From NCBI GenBank assembly GCA_903851385.1, contig CAINOC010000115.1, positions 1-36,589 of the forward strand: a stretch of 36,589 bases of DNA. Reading direction: 5' to 3'. The stretch comes from an uncultured Chlorobiaceae bacterium (GTDB lineage: Bacteria; Bacteroidota; Chlorobiia; Chlorobiales; Chlorobiaceae). The position numbers and the translations under genes are program-made. Positions 1 to 7,714 of this stretch are shown here, piece after piece. Every line of letters starts with the position of its first letter. The first letter of the stretch is position 1. Under the pieces are notes generated by a model that worked only from the letters and a program-made list of their open reading frames with translations, was not told the DNA's origin and did not search any database.

Positions 1-99
1 GCAAAAACATCTCTGCCGGGTCAAAAACAAACAGCTTTTGATCTTGATGGGGTTGTAAGATTTTCAAAAAACAAAGGTTTTCTGTCAGGCACTAAATAG
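1..99 (+). CDS. C-terminal 32 codons of an unidentified protein (5' truncated by window edge)
   Basis: The first frame is open from base 1 to a TAG at 97-99 and encodes a basic tail ending in GFLSGTK. Only 32 residues are visible, too few to name a family. The next gene on this strand starts 282 bases later, so they may not be co-transcribed. It could also be a chance open frame, because the reading is short. Confidence 0.4.
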   Translation, partial: AKTSLPGQKQTAFDLDGVVRFSKNKGFLSGTK

Positions 100-381
100 G
101 AAAATGAAAAATTGTACTCAATCTTAATATACATACACATATTATATATGTGCAATATTTTTTAAGTATATAATTTAGCAGCAAGATACTGAAATACCCC
201 CTTGAACTTCGCTTGATATTGTAAGATTGGTATAAAAGTTTTCAATGGGGCAGCGGTAGATATCTACCCAAGGGTTCAGCGGCAGGCGGCGGGTGGCATT
301 GGAGGAACTAATTTCGGTAATACTAAATTACATATATGTATGTACTATACATTTGTGACTCCACAAGGCTGATTATTCCCG
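100..381. other. AT-rich intergenic region upstream of the histidine kinase
   Basis: The first half is very AT-rich (repeated atata/tatat runs near 125-170). A short GC-rich patch follows at about 246-300. No ORF or clear hairpin terminator is visible. It probably holds the promoter of the kinase gene, but no convincing -35/-10 pair could be fixed by eye. Confidence 0.4.
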
Positions 382-3012
382 ATGCGAAACAATCGTGAAA
401 AGAAAGGCGACAGTGTTTGTAGTTTTGAGCAGCGCTATAAAATGCTTCTCACTGTATTTGATACCCTTGAGCCTTCATTTGTGATCGATCATAAAGGTAC
501 GATTCTTGAAACCAACCATGCTTTTGCCGACAATTTTGGCAAGCAGGTGCATGAGTGCATCGGCAAAAACGCTTACGATTTAGTTCCTCCAGAAGTGGCA
601 GCAATACGCCGGAAAAAGGTTGATGAAGCCCTTCGGACAGGAAAGATCATCACGTATGAAGATGAGCGAGACGGTCGCTTTAATCGCTTTATGTTTTTTC
701 CTATAGCGGATAAAGACGGCAAGATGACTCAGCTCTATATAACGGCACAGGATATCACAGAACTGAGGATAGCTGAAAAGGAGGCTGTAAAGTTGAATGT
801 TGTCAGCAATGCCCTTGTCGAGCAGATTCCAGGTGCCGTCCTTATCATGGATGCCCACGGGCGTGTTGTTCAATGGAATGCACATGAGCGGGATGTAATT
901 GTAGGAAAGAGTGAGAGTGAAATGGCAAATACCTTTGTTATCGAGACCATTCACCCCGATGACAGGCAGCTGGTAGGCGAAAAAATCAGCTCTCTCTTTC
1001 AATCCAACCATGAAGATTCTGCCGAAGTGAGAATCCTTATACACGGTGGACCAGAATTTCGCTGGTATAAGATCTCCGCCAAAAGAATAATCATCAACGA
1101 CACTCCTTACCTCATTGGTATTGCCACCGATTTCACTGACCACAAGCTTGCGGAAGACGCAGCTTTGAAGCATAGCGAAGATCGTTTCAAAACCCTCTTC
1201 AGAGAGCATTCAGCGGTGAAGTTGCTTATTGACGAAAGTACTGCCAACATCATCGATGCTAACCAGGCAGCTGCAGATTTTTATGGATGGTCGATTGAAG
1301 AGCTCCGCACCATGAACATGAGGGATATCAATACCACCCCTCCTGAACAGGCCTTGTCAGCAATCGAAAAAAGCAGGTTGCCAGGAAACCATCCTGCGAT
1401 TTTCCAGCATCGTATGGCAAACGGTTCTCTTCGCAATGTTGAGGTCTACGACACGAAGATCAATGTTGAAGGCAAAGACCTGTTCTATGGGATTATTCAT
1501 GATGTCACCGATCGCATGCGGGCAGAAGTTCAACTTAACAAAATGAGTGCAGCAGTAGAGCAAAGTCCCACAGGCGTTGTCATTACTGATTCTGCAGGCA
1601 ATATTGAGTATGTCAACTCAAAGTTTACTGACATTACCGGGTATACAGCTGAAGAAGCAAAAGGTGAATATCTACGGATGCTTCAGTCAGGCACGTTACC
1701 GGATACTGTTTTTAAAGATCTCTGGCAAACCATCCGTTCGGGCAAGGTCTGGCAGGGAGAACTTTACAACAAAAAGAAAAACGGCGAGCTTTTTTGGGAA
1801 AACTCCATTATTTCCGCCATCAAGAACAGAGATGGAGTGATAACCAATTTTGTTGCAATCAAGGAGGATATCACCTTGCAGAAACAGATAAATGCTGAGC
1901 TGGTCGCCGCCAAAGAAAAAGCCGAAGAGACCGACCGTTTAAAATCAGCTTTCCTTGCCACCATCACCCATGAGCTGCGAACTCCGATGAACGGTATCCT
2001 CGGCTTTTCGGAACTGCTCAAGGATCCAGAACTGCCGCACGAAGAATCTGTCGAGTTTATCGACCTCATTCATCAAAGCGGTATGCGCCTTCTGACACTT
2101 ATTAATGAACTCATTGATCTTGCACGCATTGAAGCTGGAGAGAGCTTGGTGCAGAAGGTTGACACCAACGTCAATAAGCTGCTTAAGGAGGTAACTGCCT
2201 TTTTCAAACTTGAAATCCACCAAAAAGGGTTGAAGTTGACGTGCACACCAGGGCTCTCAGACCGCGAAAGCATCATAAAAACCGACAGCTCAAAACTCAC
2301 CCAGATACTGACCAACCTGGTCAACAATGCCCTGAAATTCACCTTTCAGGGCGGCATAGAAATCGGGTATACAAAGAATAACGGCATGCTGGAATTCTAT
2401 ATCAAAGATTCCGGCATTGGTATTCCAGTGCCCATGCAGGAAAAGATTTTCGAACGTTTCATTCAGGTCGATAACCCCTTGACCCGTCAAATTGAAGGCT
2501 CCGGACTCGGTTTAAGCATTGCCAAAGGATACGTTACCATGCTTGGCGGCACCATCCGGGTCGATTCAGTGGAGGGCAAGGGCACTACCTTCACGTTCAC
2601 CCTGCCCTATAACCCTCCTGGCAGTAACGAACCAGCCATGCCGGCCCCAAGCATCTTAGTGCTCATTGCAGACGATGACGGCATAACCCGGATTCTTTTC
2701 AAAAAGATACTGAAAGGCGAAAACATGACGATCCTTTATGCCTGTAACGGTCAGGAAGCCGTTGACCTTGCAAAGCACCACCCTGAAATCAATCTGGTGC
2801 TTATGGACATAAAAATGCCACTCTTAAACGGTTACGAAGCAACACGGCAAATCAAAAAGCTCCGACCCGACTTGCCGATTATCGCCCAGTCAGCCTTTAC
2901 AGCACCCGAAGACCAAGAAAAAGCAATCCAAGCCGGATGTGACGGCTTTATCAAAAAACCAATCAACAAAGGTAAGCTGCTTGAGCTGATACATAAGCTC
3001 CTCAACCGCTAA
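382..3012 (+). CDS. Hybrid sensor histidine kinase: four PAS domains, HisKA, HATPase_c, receiver
   Basis: This 876-residue protein is a cytoplasmic-looking hybrid kinase with no clear membrane helices, so it probably senses an internal or diffusible signal. Four PAS-like segments are visible at about residues 18-130, 140-255, 265-385 and 390-505. The fourth has the classic SAGNIEYVNSKFTDITGY pattern. HisKA follows with the H-box THELRTPMNG (phospho-acceptor His530). The ATPase has an N-box (LVNNALKFT) and G-boxes (DSGIGIP, GSGLGLSIAKG). A C-terminal receiver spans about 757-876 with an ADDD acid patch, Asp809 in LMDIKMP and a late Lys in KKPI. The kinase can therefore pass phosphate internally from His530 to Asp809. 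No output regulator gene is adjacent, so the downstream partner is unknown. The ATG at 382 gives an intact first PAS domain; the upstream ribosome site is weak. Confidence 0.93.
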   Translation: MRNNREKKGDSVCSFEQRYKMLLTVFDTLEPSFVIDHKGTILETNHAFADNFGKQVHECIGKNAYDLVPPEVAAIRRKKVDEALRTGKIITYEDERDGRFNRFMFFPIADKDGKMTQLYITAQDITELRIAEKEAVKLNVVSNALVEQIPGAVLIMDAHGRVVQWNAHERDVIVGKSESEMANTFVIETIHPDDRQLVGEKISSLFQSNHEDSAEVRILIHGGPEFRWYKISAKRIIINDTPYLIGIATDFTDHKLAEDAALKHSEDRFKTLFREHSAVKLLIDESTANIIDANQAAADFYGWSIEELRTMNMRDINTTPPEQALSAIEKSRLPGNHPAIFQHRMANGSLRNVEVYDTKINVEGKDLFYGIIHDVTDRMRAEVQLNKMSAAVEQSPTGVVITDSAGNIEYVNSKFTDITGYTAEEAKGEYLRMLQSGTLPDTVFKDLWQTIRSGKVWQGELYNKKKNGELFWENSIISAIKNRDGVITNFVAIKEDITLQKQINAELVAAKEKAEETDRLKSAFLATITHELRTPMNGILGFSELLKDPELPHEESVEFIDLIHQSGMRLLTLINELIDLARIEAGESLVQKVDTNVNKLLKEVTAFFKLEIHQKGLKLTCTPGLSDRESIIKTDSSKLTQILTNLVNNALKFTFQGGIEIGYTKNNGMLEFYIKDSGIGIPVPMQEKIFERFIQVDNPLTRQIEGSGLGLSIAKGYVTMLGGTIRVDSVEGKGTTFTFTLPYNPPGSNEPAMPAPSILVLIADDDGITRILFKKILKGENMTILYACNGQEAVDLAKHHPEINLVLMDIKMPLLNGYEATRQIKKLRPDLPIIAQSAFTAPEDQEKAIQAGCDGFIKKPINKGKLLELIHKLLNR

Positions 3013-3095
3013 CCACTCTATGTTTGATAATTCTGCGATTTCCCCCAGCCTCAGCTACAACTTCCCCAGAAGCGTAATTTGGGATCTGCTTACGA

Positions 3096-3125
3096 AGCGG
3101 GAAAATTAGCCCGCTAAGTCTTCTT
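3096..3125 (+). terminator. Likely rho-independent terminator of the histidine kinase gene
   Basis: The stem AGCGGG/CCCGCT (3096-3101 with 3110-3115) has an 8-base AT-rich loop and is followed by AAGTCTTCTTTT. The T-tract is interrupted, so termination strength is uncertain. It lies about 85 bases after the kinase stop codon. Confidence 0.5.
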
Positions 3126-3169
3126 TTGTCCACTATTCCCTCGTTTTCATATTTAATTACGATAATGTA

Positions 3170-3400
3170 GTGCGACGTGAGGTTGCGTAGAGGAATTGTC
3201 CGGTAAAACGGACCCGTTGTTCAGTCAGCGGAGCCCACCGACACATGCATAAGGAGTAATCCTCTTGTGTGAAGCTGTCGGAAAAGTACCCGCAGGAAAC
3301 TGTAGGCTGATCCGTGAGGAAACACTGAATCGGTTAGCAACAGGCGGAGTGGGGCGAGGGCTGGATTGAGATCGCCAAAATAAGTGAAATGTCAGAAGCT
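3170..3400 (+). mobile_element. Possible 5' remnant of a group II intron (domain I only)
   Basis: The segment opens with GTGCGACGTGAGGTTGCG, matching the GUGYG 5' boundary of bacterial group II introns. It contains several short stems, for example GTCCG/CGGAC, AGGAG-TAAT-CCT and CCGACA/TGTCGG, separated by purine-rich linkers, the look of a folded domain I. No intron-encoded reverse transcriptase and no domain V hairpin with terminal AY boundary were found before the attC-like site at 3493. If correct, this is a truncated, non-functional copy. Another structured RNA is possible. The right boundary is approximate. Confidence 0.35.
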
Positions 3401-3466
3401 TGGGTTAGAAAGAAAGCTTGACATAAGTTTGATTATACAACAAAGATTTTTTACAAAAAGAGTCCA

Positions 3467-3492
3467 GACCCTGAATGCCCAAGTTCAGGGTC
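3467..3492 (-). terminator. Hairpin with minus-strand T-tract
   Basis: A perfect 9-bp stem GACCCTGAA/TTCAGGGTC (3467-3475 with 3484-3492) directly abuts the attC-like palindrome. Read on the minus strand it is followed by TGGACTCTTTTT. It may terminate transcripts of the DUF5677-like gene upstream on that strand. The T-tract starts 6 bases after the stem, so this is only a candidate. Confidence 0.4.
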
Positions 3493-3568
3493 GTTTGAGA
3501 CGATGAGCCCCTTTGCGGAAGCAAAGGGGCGTAGCGGGTCAAACGTTAACTGCAACAATTTGTTAGAC
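3493..3568 (-). repeat. attC-like recombination site (integron cassette), apparently incomplete
   Basis: Read on the minus strand, twelve bases after the stop of the DUF5677-like gene comes GTCTAAC (3562-3568), which fits the RYYYAAC R'' box of an attC. A spacer (AAATTGTTGCAGTTAACG) follows. Then comes an imperfect palindrome at 3493-3544 with outer arms GTTTGA/TCAAAC and an inner perfect 10-bp stem gcccctttgc/gcaaaggggc around a 4-base loop (3507-3530). Box position, spacing to the ORF and palindromy suit a cassette-associated attC. The matching distal arm and the GTTRRRY R' box are not present, so the site looks truncated or recombined. No integrase gene is in the window. Confidence 0.45.
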
Positions 3569-3580
3569 GGCGCCTTCTCA

Positions 3581-4462
3581 TTAACCGACTGGCTGATGAT
3601 CATCGTAGACCTCATCAAATTTCATATAGAGCGTGGTATTGAATTTATCGATCCACTCGACAGCCTTGACCAAATACTCATCATTGATCTCCACCCGATC
3701 TAACCACATGCGGAATGGCACATTTGTAAACGAAATTGTTGGTGTCACATATCTAATGTCAGCCGGGGCAAAGAAAGGGTACGACAAGAATGTTCCATCG
3801 TCGTTCCGGTGGAGGCTGAAATCCATCGATTCGTTCCAAGAGCCGTGGATGGAATCCGACATCATGCCGTAGGTGCACGGATACAAATCAGGAGTGATTA
3901 CTTCAGCGAAGATGTCGAAAAACGATTTGCCCTGAAGCCGCCATCGATTCCGCTTTTGTGCGGCAAAGCTATCTGGATCCACCCCCTCCTGCTCTAATTT
4001 TTGACGAACACTGACGAGTAGCCGTTTGCCGGCTTTTGTGTCAAAAAATCTTGACCCAGATTCAAGATCGCGAAGAATCCGAAGGCGGTCTTTGTAGGAG
4101 CAAAGACGATAATCTTGAATCACCTCCGCGTCCGTTCTCATGAGGTATGTGGCTATAACCGACGCCTCAATCAATGGACGCTCAAAAACCGAAATGAATT
4201 CGGCGTTGTTCTCTTCGTAGAAGCGAAGTGTTTGCTTGAATAATTTCCACATGCGCGTGAGCAACCCAAGAATGGGAGCATCATCTCTGGAGAATCCTGA
4301 CGGGTTCCTTTCGGGATTCTTTACTCTCGTGATGCAATCGTAGATTTCAGCCACATCGTGGTAGAACGTGAACGCGTACTGGTTGATGTCCTCAGCACTG
4401 GTCAAGACCTTCTGGACGTAGTCTTCGTCGTACTTGTCCCAAATTCGAGCAATTTCTTCCAT
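3581..4462 (-). CDS. DUF5677-like protein
   Basis: A 293-residue, mostly helical, soluble-looking protein. The block FERPLIEASVIATYLMR near residues 92-108 and the later SDSIHGSWNES (about 203-213) resemble the DUF5677 family, whose function is not established. No signal peptide or membrane helix is seen. It starts at the ATG at 4462, only 32 bases after the stop of the upstream minus-strand gene, and is followed within 12 bases by an attC-like site. This is how single-ORF integron cassettes look. No catalytic motif can be named. The family call is moderate and no function is proposed. Confidence 0.6.
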   Translation of the reverse strand: MEEIARIWDKYDEDYVQKVLTSAEDINQYAFTFYHDVAEIYDCITRVKNPERNPSGFSRDDAPILGLLTRMWKLFKQTLRFYEENNAEFISVFERPLIEASVIATYLMRTDAEVIQDYRLCSYKDRLRILRDLESGSRFFDTKAGKRLLVSVRQKLEQEGVDPDSFAAQKRNRWRLQGKSFFDIFAEVITPDLYPCTYGMMSDSIHGSWNESMDFSLHRNDDGTFLSYPFFAPADIRYVTPTISFTNVPFRMWLDRVEINDEYLVKAVEWIDKFNTTLYMKFDEVYDDHQPVG

Positions 4463-4488
4463 GTTCAGGCAGATGGATTGAGCGCCGT

Positions 4489-4497
4489 GTTAGATTA
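4489..4497 (-). repeat. Second R''-like box overlapping a stop codon
   Basis: On the minus strand the stop TAA of the 4495-5316 gene runs into ATCTAAC (4489-4495), again RYYYAAC-like, followed by ACGGCGC. The first box is followed by a palindrome, but here only about 25 bases separate it from the next start codon, too short for a full attC. It may be a relic boundary between two former cassettes. A 7-base match alone is weak. Confidence 0.25.
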
Positions 4498-5316
4498 GTT
4501 TTCTTTCGGGAACATTGGAACAGCATCTTTTCTTACCACGTGCATAATTGCCAACGTATTGCTTTCATATTTATAGGTCATTCTTCTAATGCCCAGATAT
4601 TGCGAATAATATTGCGAGACGAACTGGTCAACTTGGTGCATTCCTACTTCAAGGAAATGTTCAATTTCTTCTGGCGACGGATTGGTTAGAATAATCTCTA
4701 CCTCAAACCCTTGCGGACCAGTAGTTACCCAGAAAGAAAAAACGAGCAAAGCCTCGTGTTTGTCTTGAATCGCATTTTTACGATTGAGCAGACCCGTGAT
4801 CTTGCCCTTTAAATAATCATATGCGTCGGAACCGATCTTTCCAAAAAATCCGTTTGCTATTCCCCCGAGAACAAACGCACCACTAAGTGTTAATATGCTA
4901 ATCGGATCTATAGACTTCTTTAGTTCTTCTTGTGGCTTGCTGTCAAACAGTTCGCCAATTGCAGTAATAGCCTCTTGATCTTCTTCGTCTCTATAATTTC
5001 TGTCGAATTGTATATGCAATTTATCGTCATCAATGGCATGTACAGGTATTTCTCTGCCATCATTTTTCAATTCATAGCTATCTCCCGGTTCAAATATCTC
5101 ACCTATCCCTTCTACGCCATATTCACCGTCCTCTAACGGCACCACCTTGGCCGATACAAGTCTTCCTTTGGGCGGTATCCGCGGATCATGCTCGATACCC
5201 ATAGGTATGTACTGCTGGTTGATTTGATTAACCATCGCCTCAAGTGTCTCAACAGGCATGATTTCGTTATGAGCATCAACGTGGCTGGTAGCTAATATTC
5301 CTTTAAATTGCTTCAT
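4495..5316 (-). CDS. Unknown protein with prohead-protease-like N-terminus and a central hydrophobic segment
   Basis: 273 residues. The first 75 (KGILATSHVDAHNEIM, then GIEHDPRIPPKGRLVSAKV, then EDGEYGVEGIGEIFE) follow the layout of phage prohead/scaffold proteases of the S78/XkdF kind, with a His at 43. The family's catalytic Ser region is not evident, so activity is doubtful. A hydrophobic stretch (about 139-159, ISILTLSGAFVLGGIANGFFG) may cross the membrane. The acidic C-terminal half is unrecognised. The start ATG lies inside the end of a truncated IS481 transposase frame (14-base overlap), with no clear ribosome site of its own, so translation may be coupled to the transposase remnant. 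No other phage genes are nearby, arguing against a prophage. Confidence 0.6.
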   Translation of the reverse strand: MKQFKGILATSHVDAHNEIMPVETLEAMVNQINQQYIPMGIEHDPRIPPKGRLVSAKVVPLEDGEYGVEGIGEIFEPGDSYELKNDGREIPVHAIDDDKLHIQFDRNYRDEEDQEAITAIGELFDSKPQEELKKSIDPISILTLSGAFVLGGIANGFFGKIGSDAYDYLKGKITGLLNRKNAIQDKHEALLVFSFWVTTGPQGFEVEIILTNPSPEEIEHFLEVGMHQVDQFVSQYYSQYLGIRRMTYKYESNTLAIMHVVRKDAVPMFPKEN

Positions 5317-5767
5317 CGCTCATTTGTGGTAAATATTTGACATCGATATGAACATAGCCAGGCTCATAATCTTTGAAGGTTTTTTTTGGTTTTTTGCTTC
5401 CGTCTTCCTCGGGTATAAGGTCTTTGAGATTACTGACACCATGACGGCGAAGACAACGGTCAAGCCCTGCCCGAGAAACCTGCGTGTTGATGAACTCATG
5501 AATAATGGCCAAAAGGTCATAAAGTGGTATCAGCAACGTTTTACGGAGTTCTATGACAACAAACTCCTCGAAATCGGTCATGGTTTTCTTGAACGAATGG
5601 GGAGTATGTGAACCATCTTCAATGCTCGTGCGGTTCTTCCATTTCAGGACAGTTGCCTTTCTGATGCCATATTTTGCAGCAAGTATATTGGAGCTTAAAG
5701 TTGAGGCCTGAATTTCCTTGCGTATGGCAGGTGTTGTGCGTGCGTTTTTATGTAATGTGATTTGCAT
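5303..5767 (-). pseudogene. IS481-family transposase, N-terminal fragment
   Basis: 154 codons remain of a transposase usually above 300 residues. The start MQITLHKNARTTPAIR, the helix-turn-helix (LAAKYGIRKATVLKWKNR, about 29-46), the RAGLDRCLRRHGVSNL block and the GYVHIDVKYLPQM segment bearing the first catalytic Asp are characteristic of IS481-family transposases. The frame breaks right after QMSDE, where the downstream gene begins. The other two acidic residues of the DDE triad are lost, so the protein cannot transpose DNA. Its promoter and start may still drive the overlapping gene. Confidence 0.88.
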
Positions 5768-5870
5768 GATCTCACCTTGAGAAATATTCTTTGCTGTAAC
5801 ATTTCATGAAGTGGTATGCTTGAAAATATGCATAACTTCTTACAGGTGCACAAACATCCGAGACCCAACA
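5303..5870 (-). mobile_element. Truncated IS481-family insertion sequence
   Basis: The element consists of the transposase fragment plus its 5' leader up to a plausible terminal inverted repeat at 5851-5870 (minus strand TGTTGGGTCTCGGATGTTTG, beginning TGT as IS481-family ends do). The opposite end is missing, removed with the rest of the transposase. The kept end lies only 7 bases past the stop codon of the next minus-strand gene (5878). Confidence 0.65.
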
Positions 5871-5877
5871 TATAGAT

Positions 5878-6894
5878 TCATTTTTTACCAGAAAACGCAT
5901 CTCCAGTCGCCTTTATCCATTCAGGAACCTTATTAACCAATTCCTTCAATACACTTCCCCATGGAGCTTGCGCTTCGGTTGGCAGCTTACTAAATGCATT
6001 AGGCAAAGATACATTCCACTCAAATGATTTTTCCATTTCATCAATACCAAGCTCTCCATCATGCAAATGAACAAACAATCTTCCCTGACGTAAAGCATGC
6101 CTTCTTTCAAACAATATTTGTGCTTGCTCAATTGATGATTTCCCATATCGAATTAAACTCACACCTAACAAGACAACCATCCCAAGCACTGAAAAACTTT
6201 TCGTAAAATCAGATATATTAGCCATCTCATCACTCGGAAAATGAGCTAATACACCAAACGGTTTAAATAAAATAATAATTGCTATAACCGCACCAATAAC
6301 ATATGACATTATTCCTAAGCGCATATACCTACGACCACGACGCTTTAGGTCATTTTCTTCAAGCTCAAGATATGCCAATGCCTTTTCCACAAACAAGTCG
6401 GTAACAGCCAAACGATACGATCTAACTCCAACACTTATTTTTTCTTTTTTGCTTTCAAAATCTTTTCTCACAGAAGCACTTGGGCCTGTATTAACCGTAT
6501 CATCTTCTGAATATTTTTTTTTACCCTCATTAACTCTAAGCATTCTGGCCTGTTCTTCCAACTCACTAACCTGAGCATATCTATGCCTCAACCTACGATA
6601 TACTTTTCTTGCAATATCTTCGTGCACCTCCATTTTATCTTTACCATATACCTTACGATTCTCAACCTGCATCAAAGACCACTTATCAATTACTCTAAGC
6701 GCATTTATATAATCATCATCCCTTGTATTATCATTATGGCGCCCGCTCCTATCGTCACTCACCACCCTATCATCAAACGCCTTATCAAATAAAACTCGTG
6801 ATTTCTTTTGCAAAAGCTTTTTCTCAATCTCAATCACCTCCTGCCTACCGCCAAATATCGTGTTGATAATATCATTTATAGATTCCTGATCCAT
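5878..6894 (-). CDS. Two-helix membrane protein with coiled-coil/charged N-terminus, unknown function
   Basis: 338 residues. The N-terminal half is highly charged and helical (residues 1-185). Two hydrophobic segments follow at about 195-215 (MSYVIGAVIAIIILFKPFG) and 233-250 (SVLGMVVLLGVSLIRYG). A cytosolic-looking tail (RRHALRQGRLFVHLHDGEL) comes next. The order resembles small two-helix effector modules such as SLATT domains found with nucleotide-signalling defence genes. This is a shape resemblance only; no enzyme partner is adjacent. AAGGAG sits 7 bases before the ATG, so the start is well supported. The IS481 end lies directly behind its stop, so any downstream operon partner may have been displaced. 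Confidence 0.7.
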   Translation of the reverse strand: MDQESINDIINTIFGGRQEVIEIEKKLLQKKSRVLFDKAFDDRVVSDDRSGRHNDNTRDDDYINALRVIDKWSLMQVENRKVYGKDKMEVHEDIARKVYRRLRHRYAQVSELEEQARMLRVNEGKKKYSEDDTVNTGPSASVRKDFESKKEKISVGVRSYRLAVTDLFVEKALAYLELEENDLKRRGRRYMRLGIMSYVIGAVIAIIILFKPFGVLAHFPSDEMANISDFTKSFSVLGMVVLLGVSLIRYGKSSIEQAQILFERRHALRQGRLFVHLHDGELGIDEMEKSFEWNVSLPNAFSKLPTEAQAPWGSVLKELVNKVPEWIKATGDAFSGKK

Positions 6895-7138
6895 CTCCCA
6901 CTCCTTATTAAGGTATTTTGGTAACCCATAACATCACTTAAAACCCAAAGACTCAATCAAGAAATTACATACAAAACACCTAATCATTATCTTATAAATC
7001 GCTAAGAATAATGGCATTAATAACCGTCCATAAACAAGCACCATCAAAAAAAAAGACTAGATAGGACATATCCTACTTCGCACCAATAAATATCACCTGC
7101 AAAAAGTATCATATATCTATAGTAATTTGATTCACTTT
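6895..7138. other. AT-rich intergenic segment
   Basis: No gene or clear hairpin was recognised apart from the last nine codons of the interrupted small ORF, whose original stop lies at 7109-7111 on the minus strand. The promoter of the 5878-6894 gene should lie here, but no confident -35/-10 pair was identified. Confidence 0.4.
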
Positions 7139-7147
7139 ATCCATTTG
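7139..7147 (+). repeat. Left 9-bp target-site duplication (ATCCATTTG)
   Basis: ATCCATTTG here is repeated exactly at 7475-7483, immediately outside the inverted-repeat ends of the intervening element. Removing the element and one copy restores an uninterrupted reading frame, confirming that this is the duplicated target. Confidence 0.85.
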
Positions 7148-7474
7148 GGTATTCGCGGAATTTAATGGTTTGAAGTGAAACACTAATACTTCATTATACG
7201 ATAGGATGGTGCAGTTTTCTAAGGTAATAGATTGTTTTGTTTGTGGCTATTAAAGCTGCTCTCCGAGAGCCTTGGGAAGGAAGATTTGTCTGTGTAGGCT
7301 TACTGTTGTTACCTTGGTTGTTTTGTGTTGGCATAGTTGAAGATATTGTCTCTATGGCTTATCGGCACGGTCTTCTACTTCATCATAGGGTTACATTCTG
7401 ACTCATTCTATGAATTGATATTACGCTATGCTAAGCCCTTATTACTCTATTCCCATTAAATTCCGCGAACAGCC
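7148..7474. mobile_element. 327-bp non-autonomous insertion element (MITE-like)
   Basis: The ends are near-perfect inverted repeats: left GGTATTCGCGGAATTTAATG (7148 onward), right (reverse complement) GGCTGTTCGCGGAATTTAAT. They share 17 consecutive identical bases (TTCGCGGAATTTAATGG). Exact 9-bp direct repeats flank it. The inside carries no transposase ORF, so it must have been moved in trans. The 9-bp duplication and end sequence could fit an ISAs1- or IS4-like parent; the parent is not in this window. Confidence 0.85.
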
Positions 7475-7483
7475 ATCCATTTG
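7475..7483 (+). repeat. Right 9-bp target-site duplication (ATCCATTTG)
   Basis: Exact copy of 7139-7147. On the minus strand it encodes Q-M-D (codons 78-80 of the interrupted ORF), the last native residues before the element begins. Confidence 0.85.
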
Positions 7484-7714
7484 ATTCGATTTTGCATTTT
7501 TTATTCCTTTCTCATGGGCGTCGAGACTGAGCTTTTCAGCAATCTGTCGGATCGTCTGCGGCACTTCGCCTTGCGATCGATGTAGCGCGATCCTGTTTTC
7601 AAAACGGATTGCCAAGGGGTTCCCGTCGAATGCTTCCGAACAGGAAGGTAGTGATTGCACCATGGCATCCTGCATGTAGAAGGCCGACCTTGTAAAGTAA
7701 TTTATTGCATTCAT

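Larger units (their letters stand above)
7109..7714 (-). pseudogene. Small ORF of unknown function interrupted by the 327-bp element
   Basis: The minus-strand frame from ATG 7714 encodes 80 native residues (including VPQTIRQIAEKLSLDAHEKG, possibly helix-turn-helix-like). It then runs into the element and stops ten codons later at 7442. Deleting the element and one target copy continues the frame as KVNQITIDI and a TGA at 7109-7111, giving an 89-residue ancestral protein. The product is not recognised. The truncated version could still be made, with 10 foreign C-terminal residues. No clear ribosome site precedes the ATG, so expression is uncertain. Confidence 0.6.

Noticed and set aside
580-1209. 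Long minus-strand frame inside the histidine kinase gene
   Set aside because: It is antisense to the clearly coding PAS region, has no recognisable domain or ribosome site and is a shadow of strong plus-strand codon bias.
3170-3400. RNase P RNA or tmRNA
   Set aside because: The gaggaaa motif is superficially like RNase P, but the conserved P4 region and tmRNA alanine-tRNA-like ends are missing.
3503-3703. Plus-strand frame across the attC-like palindrome and the DUF5677 gene end
   Set aside because: It runs through the hairpin and then antisense to the gene; no independent evidence of coding.
4495-5316. Prophage remnant
   Set aside because: Only one domain resembles a prohead protease; no portal, terminase, capsid or tail genes are nearby.
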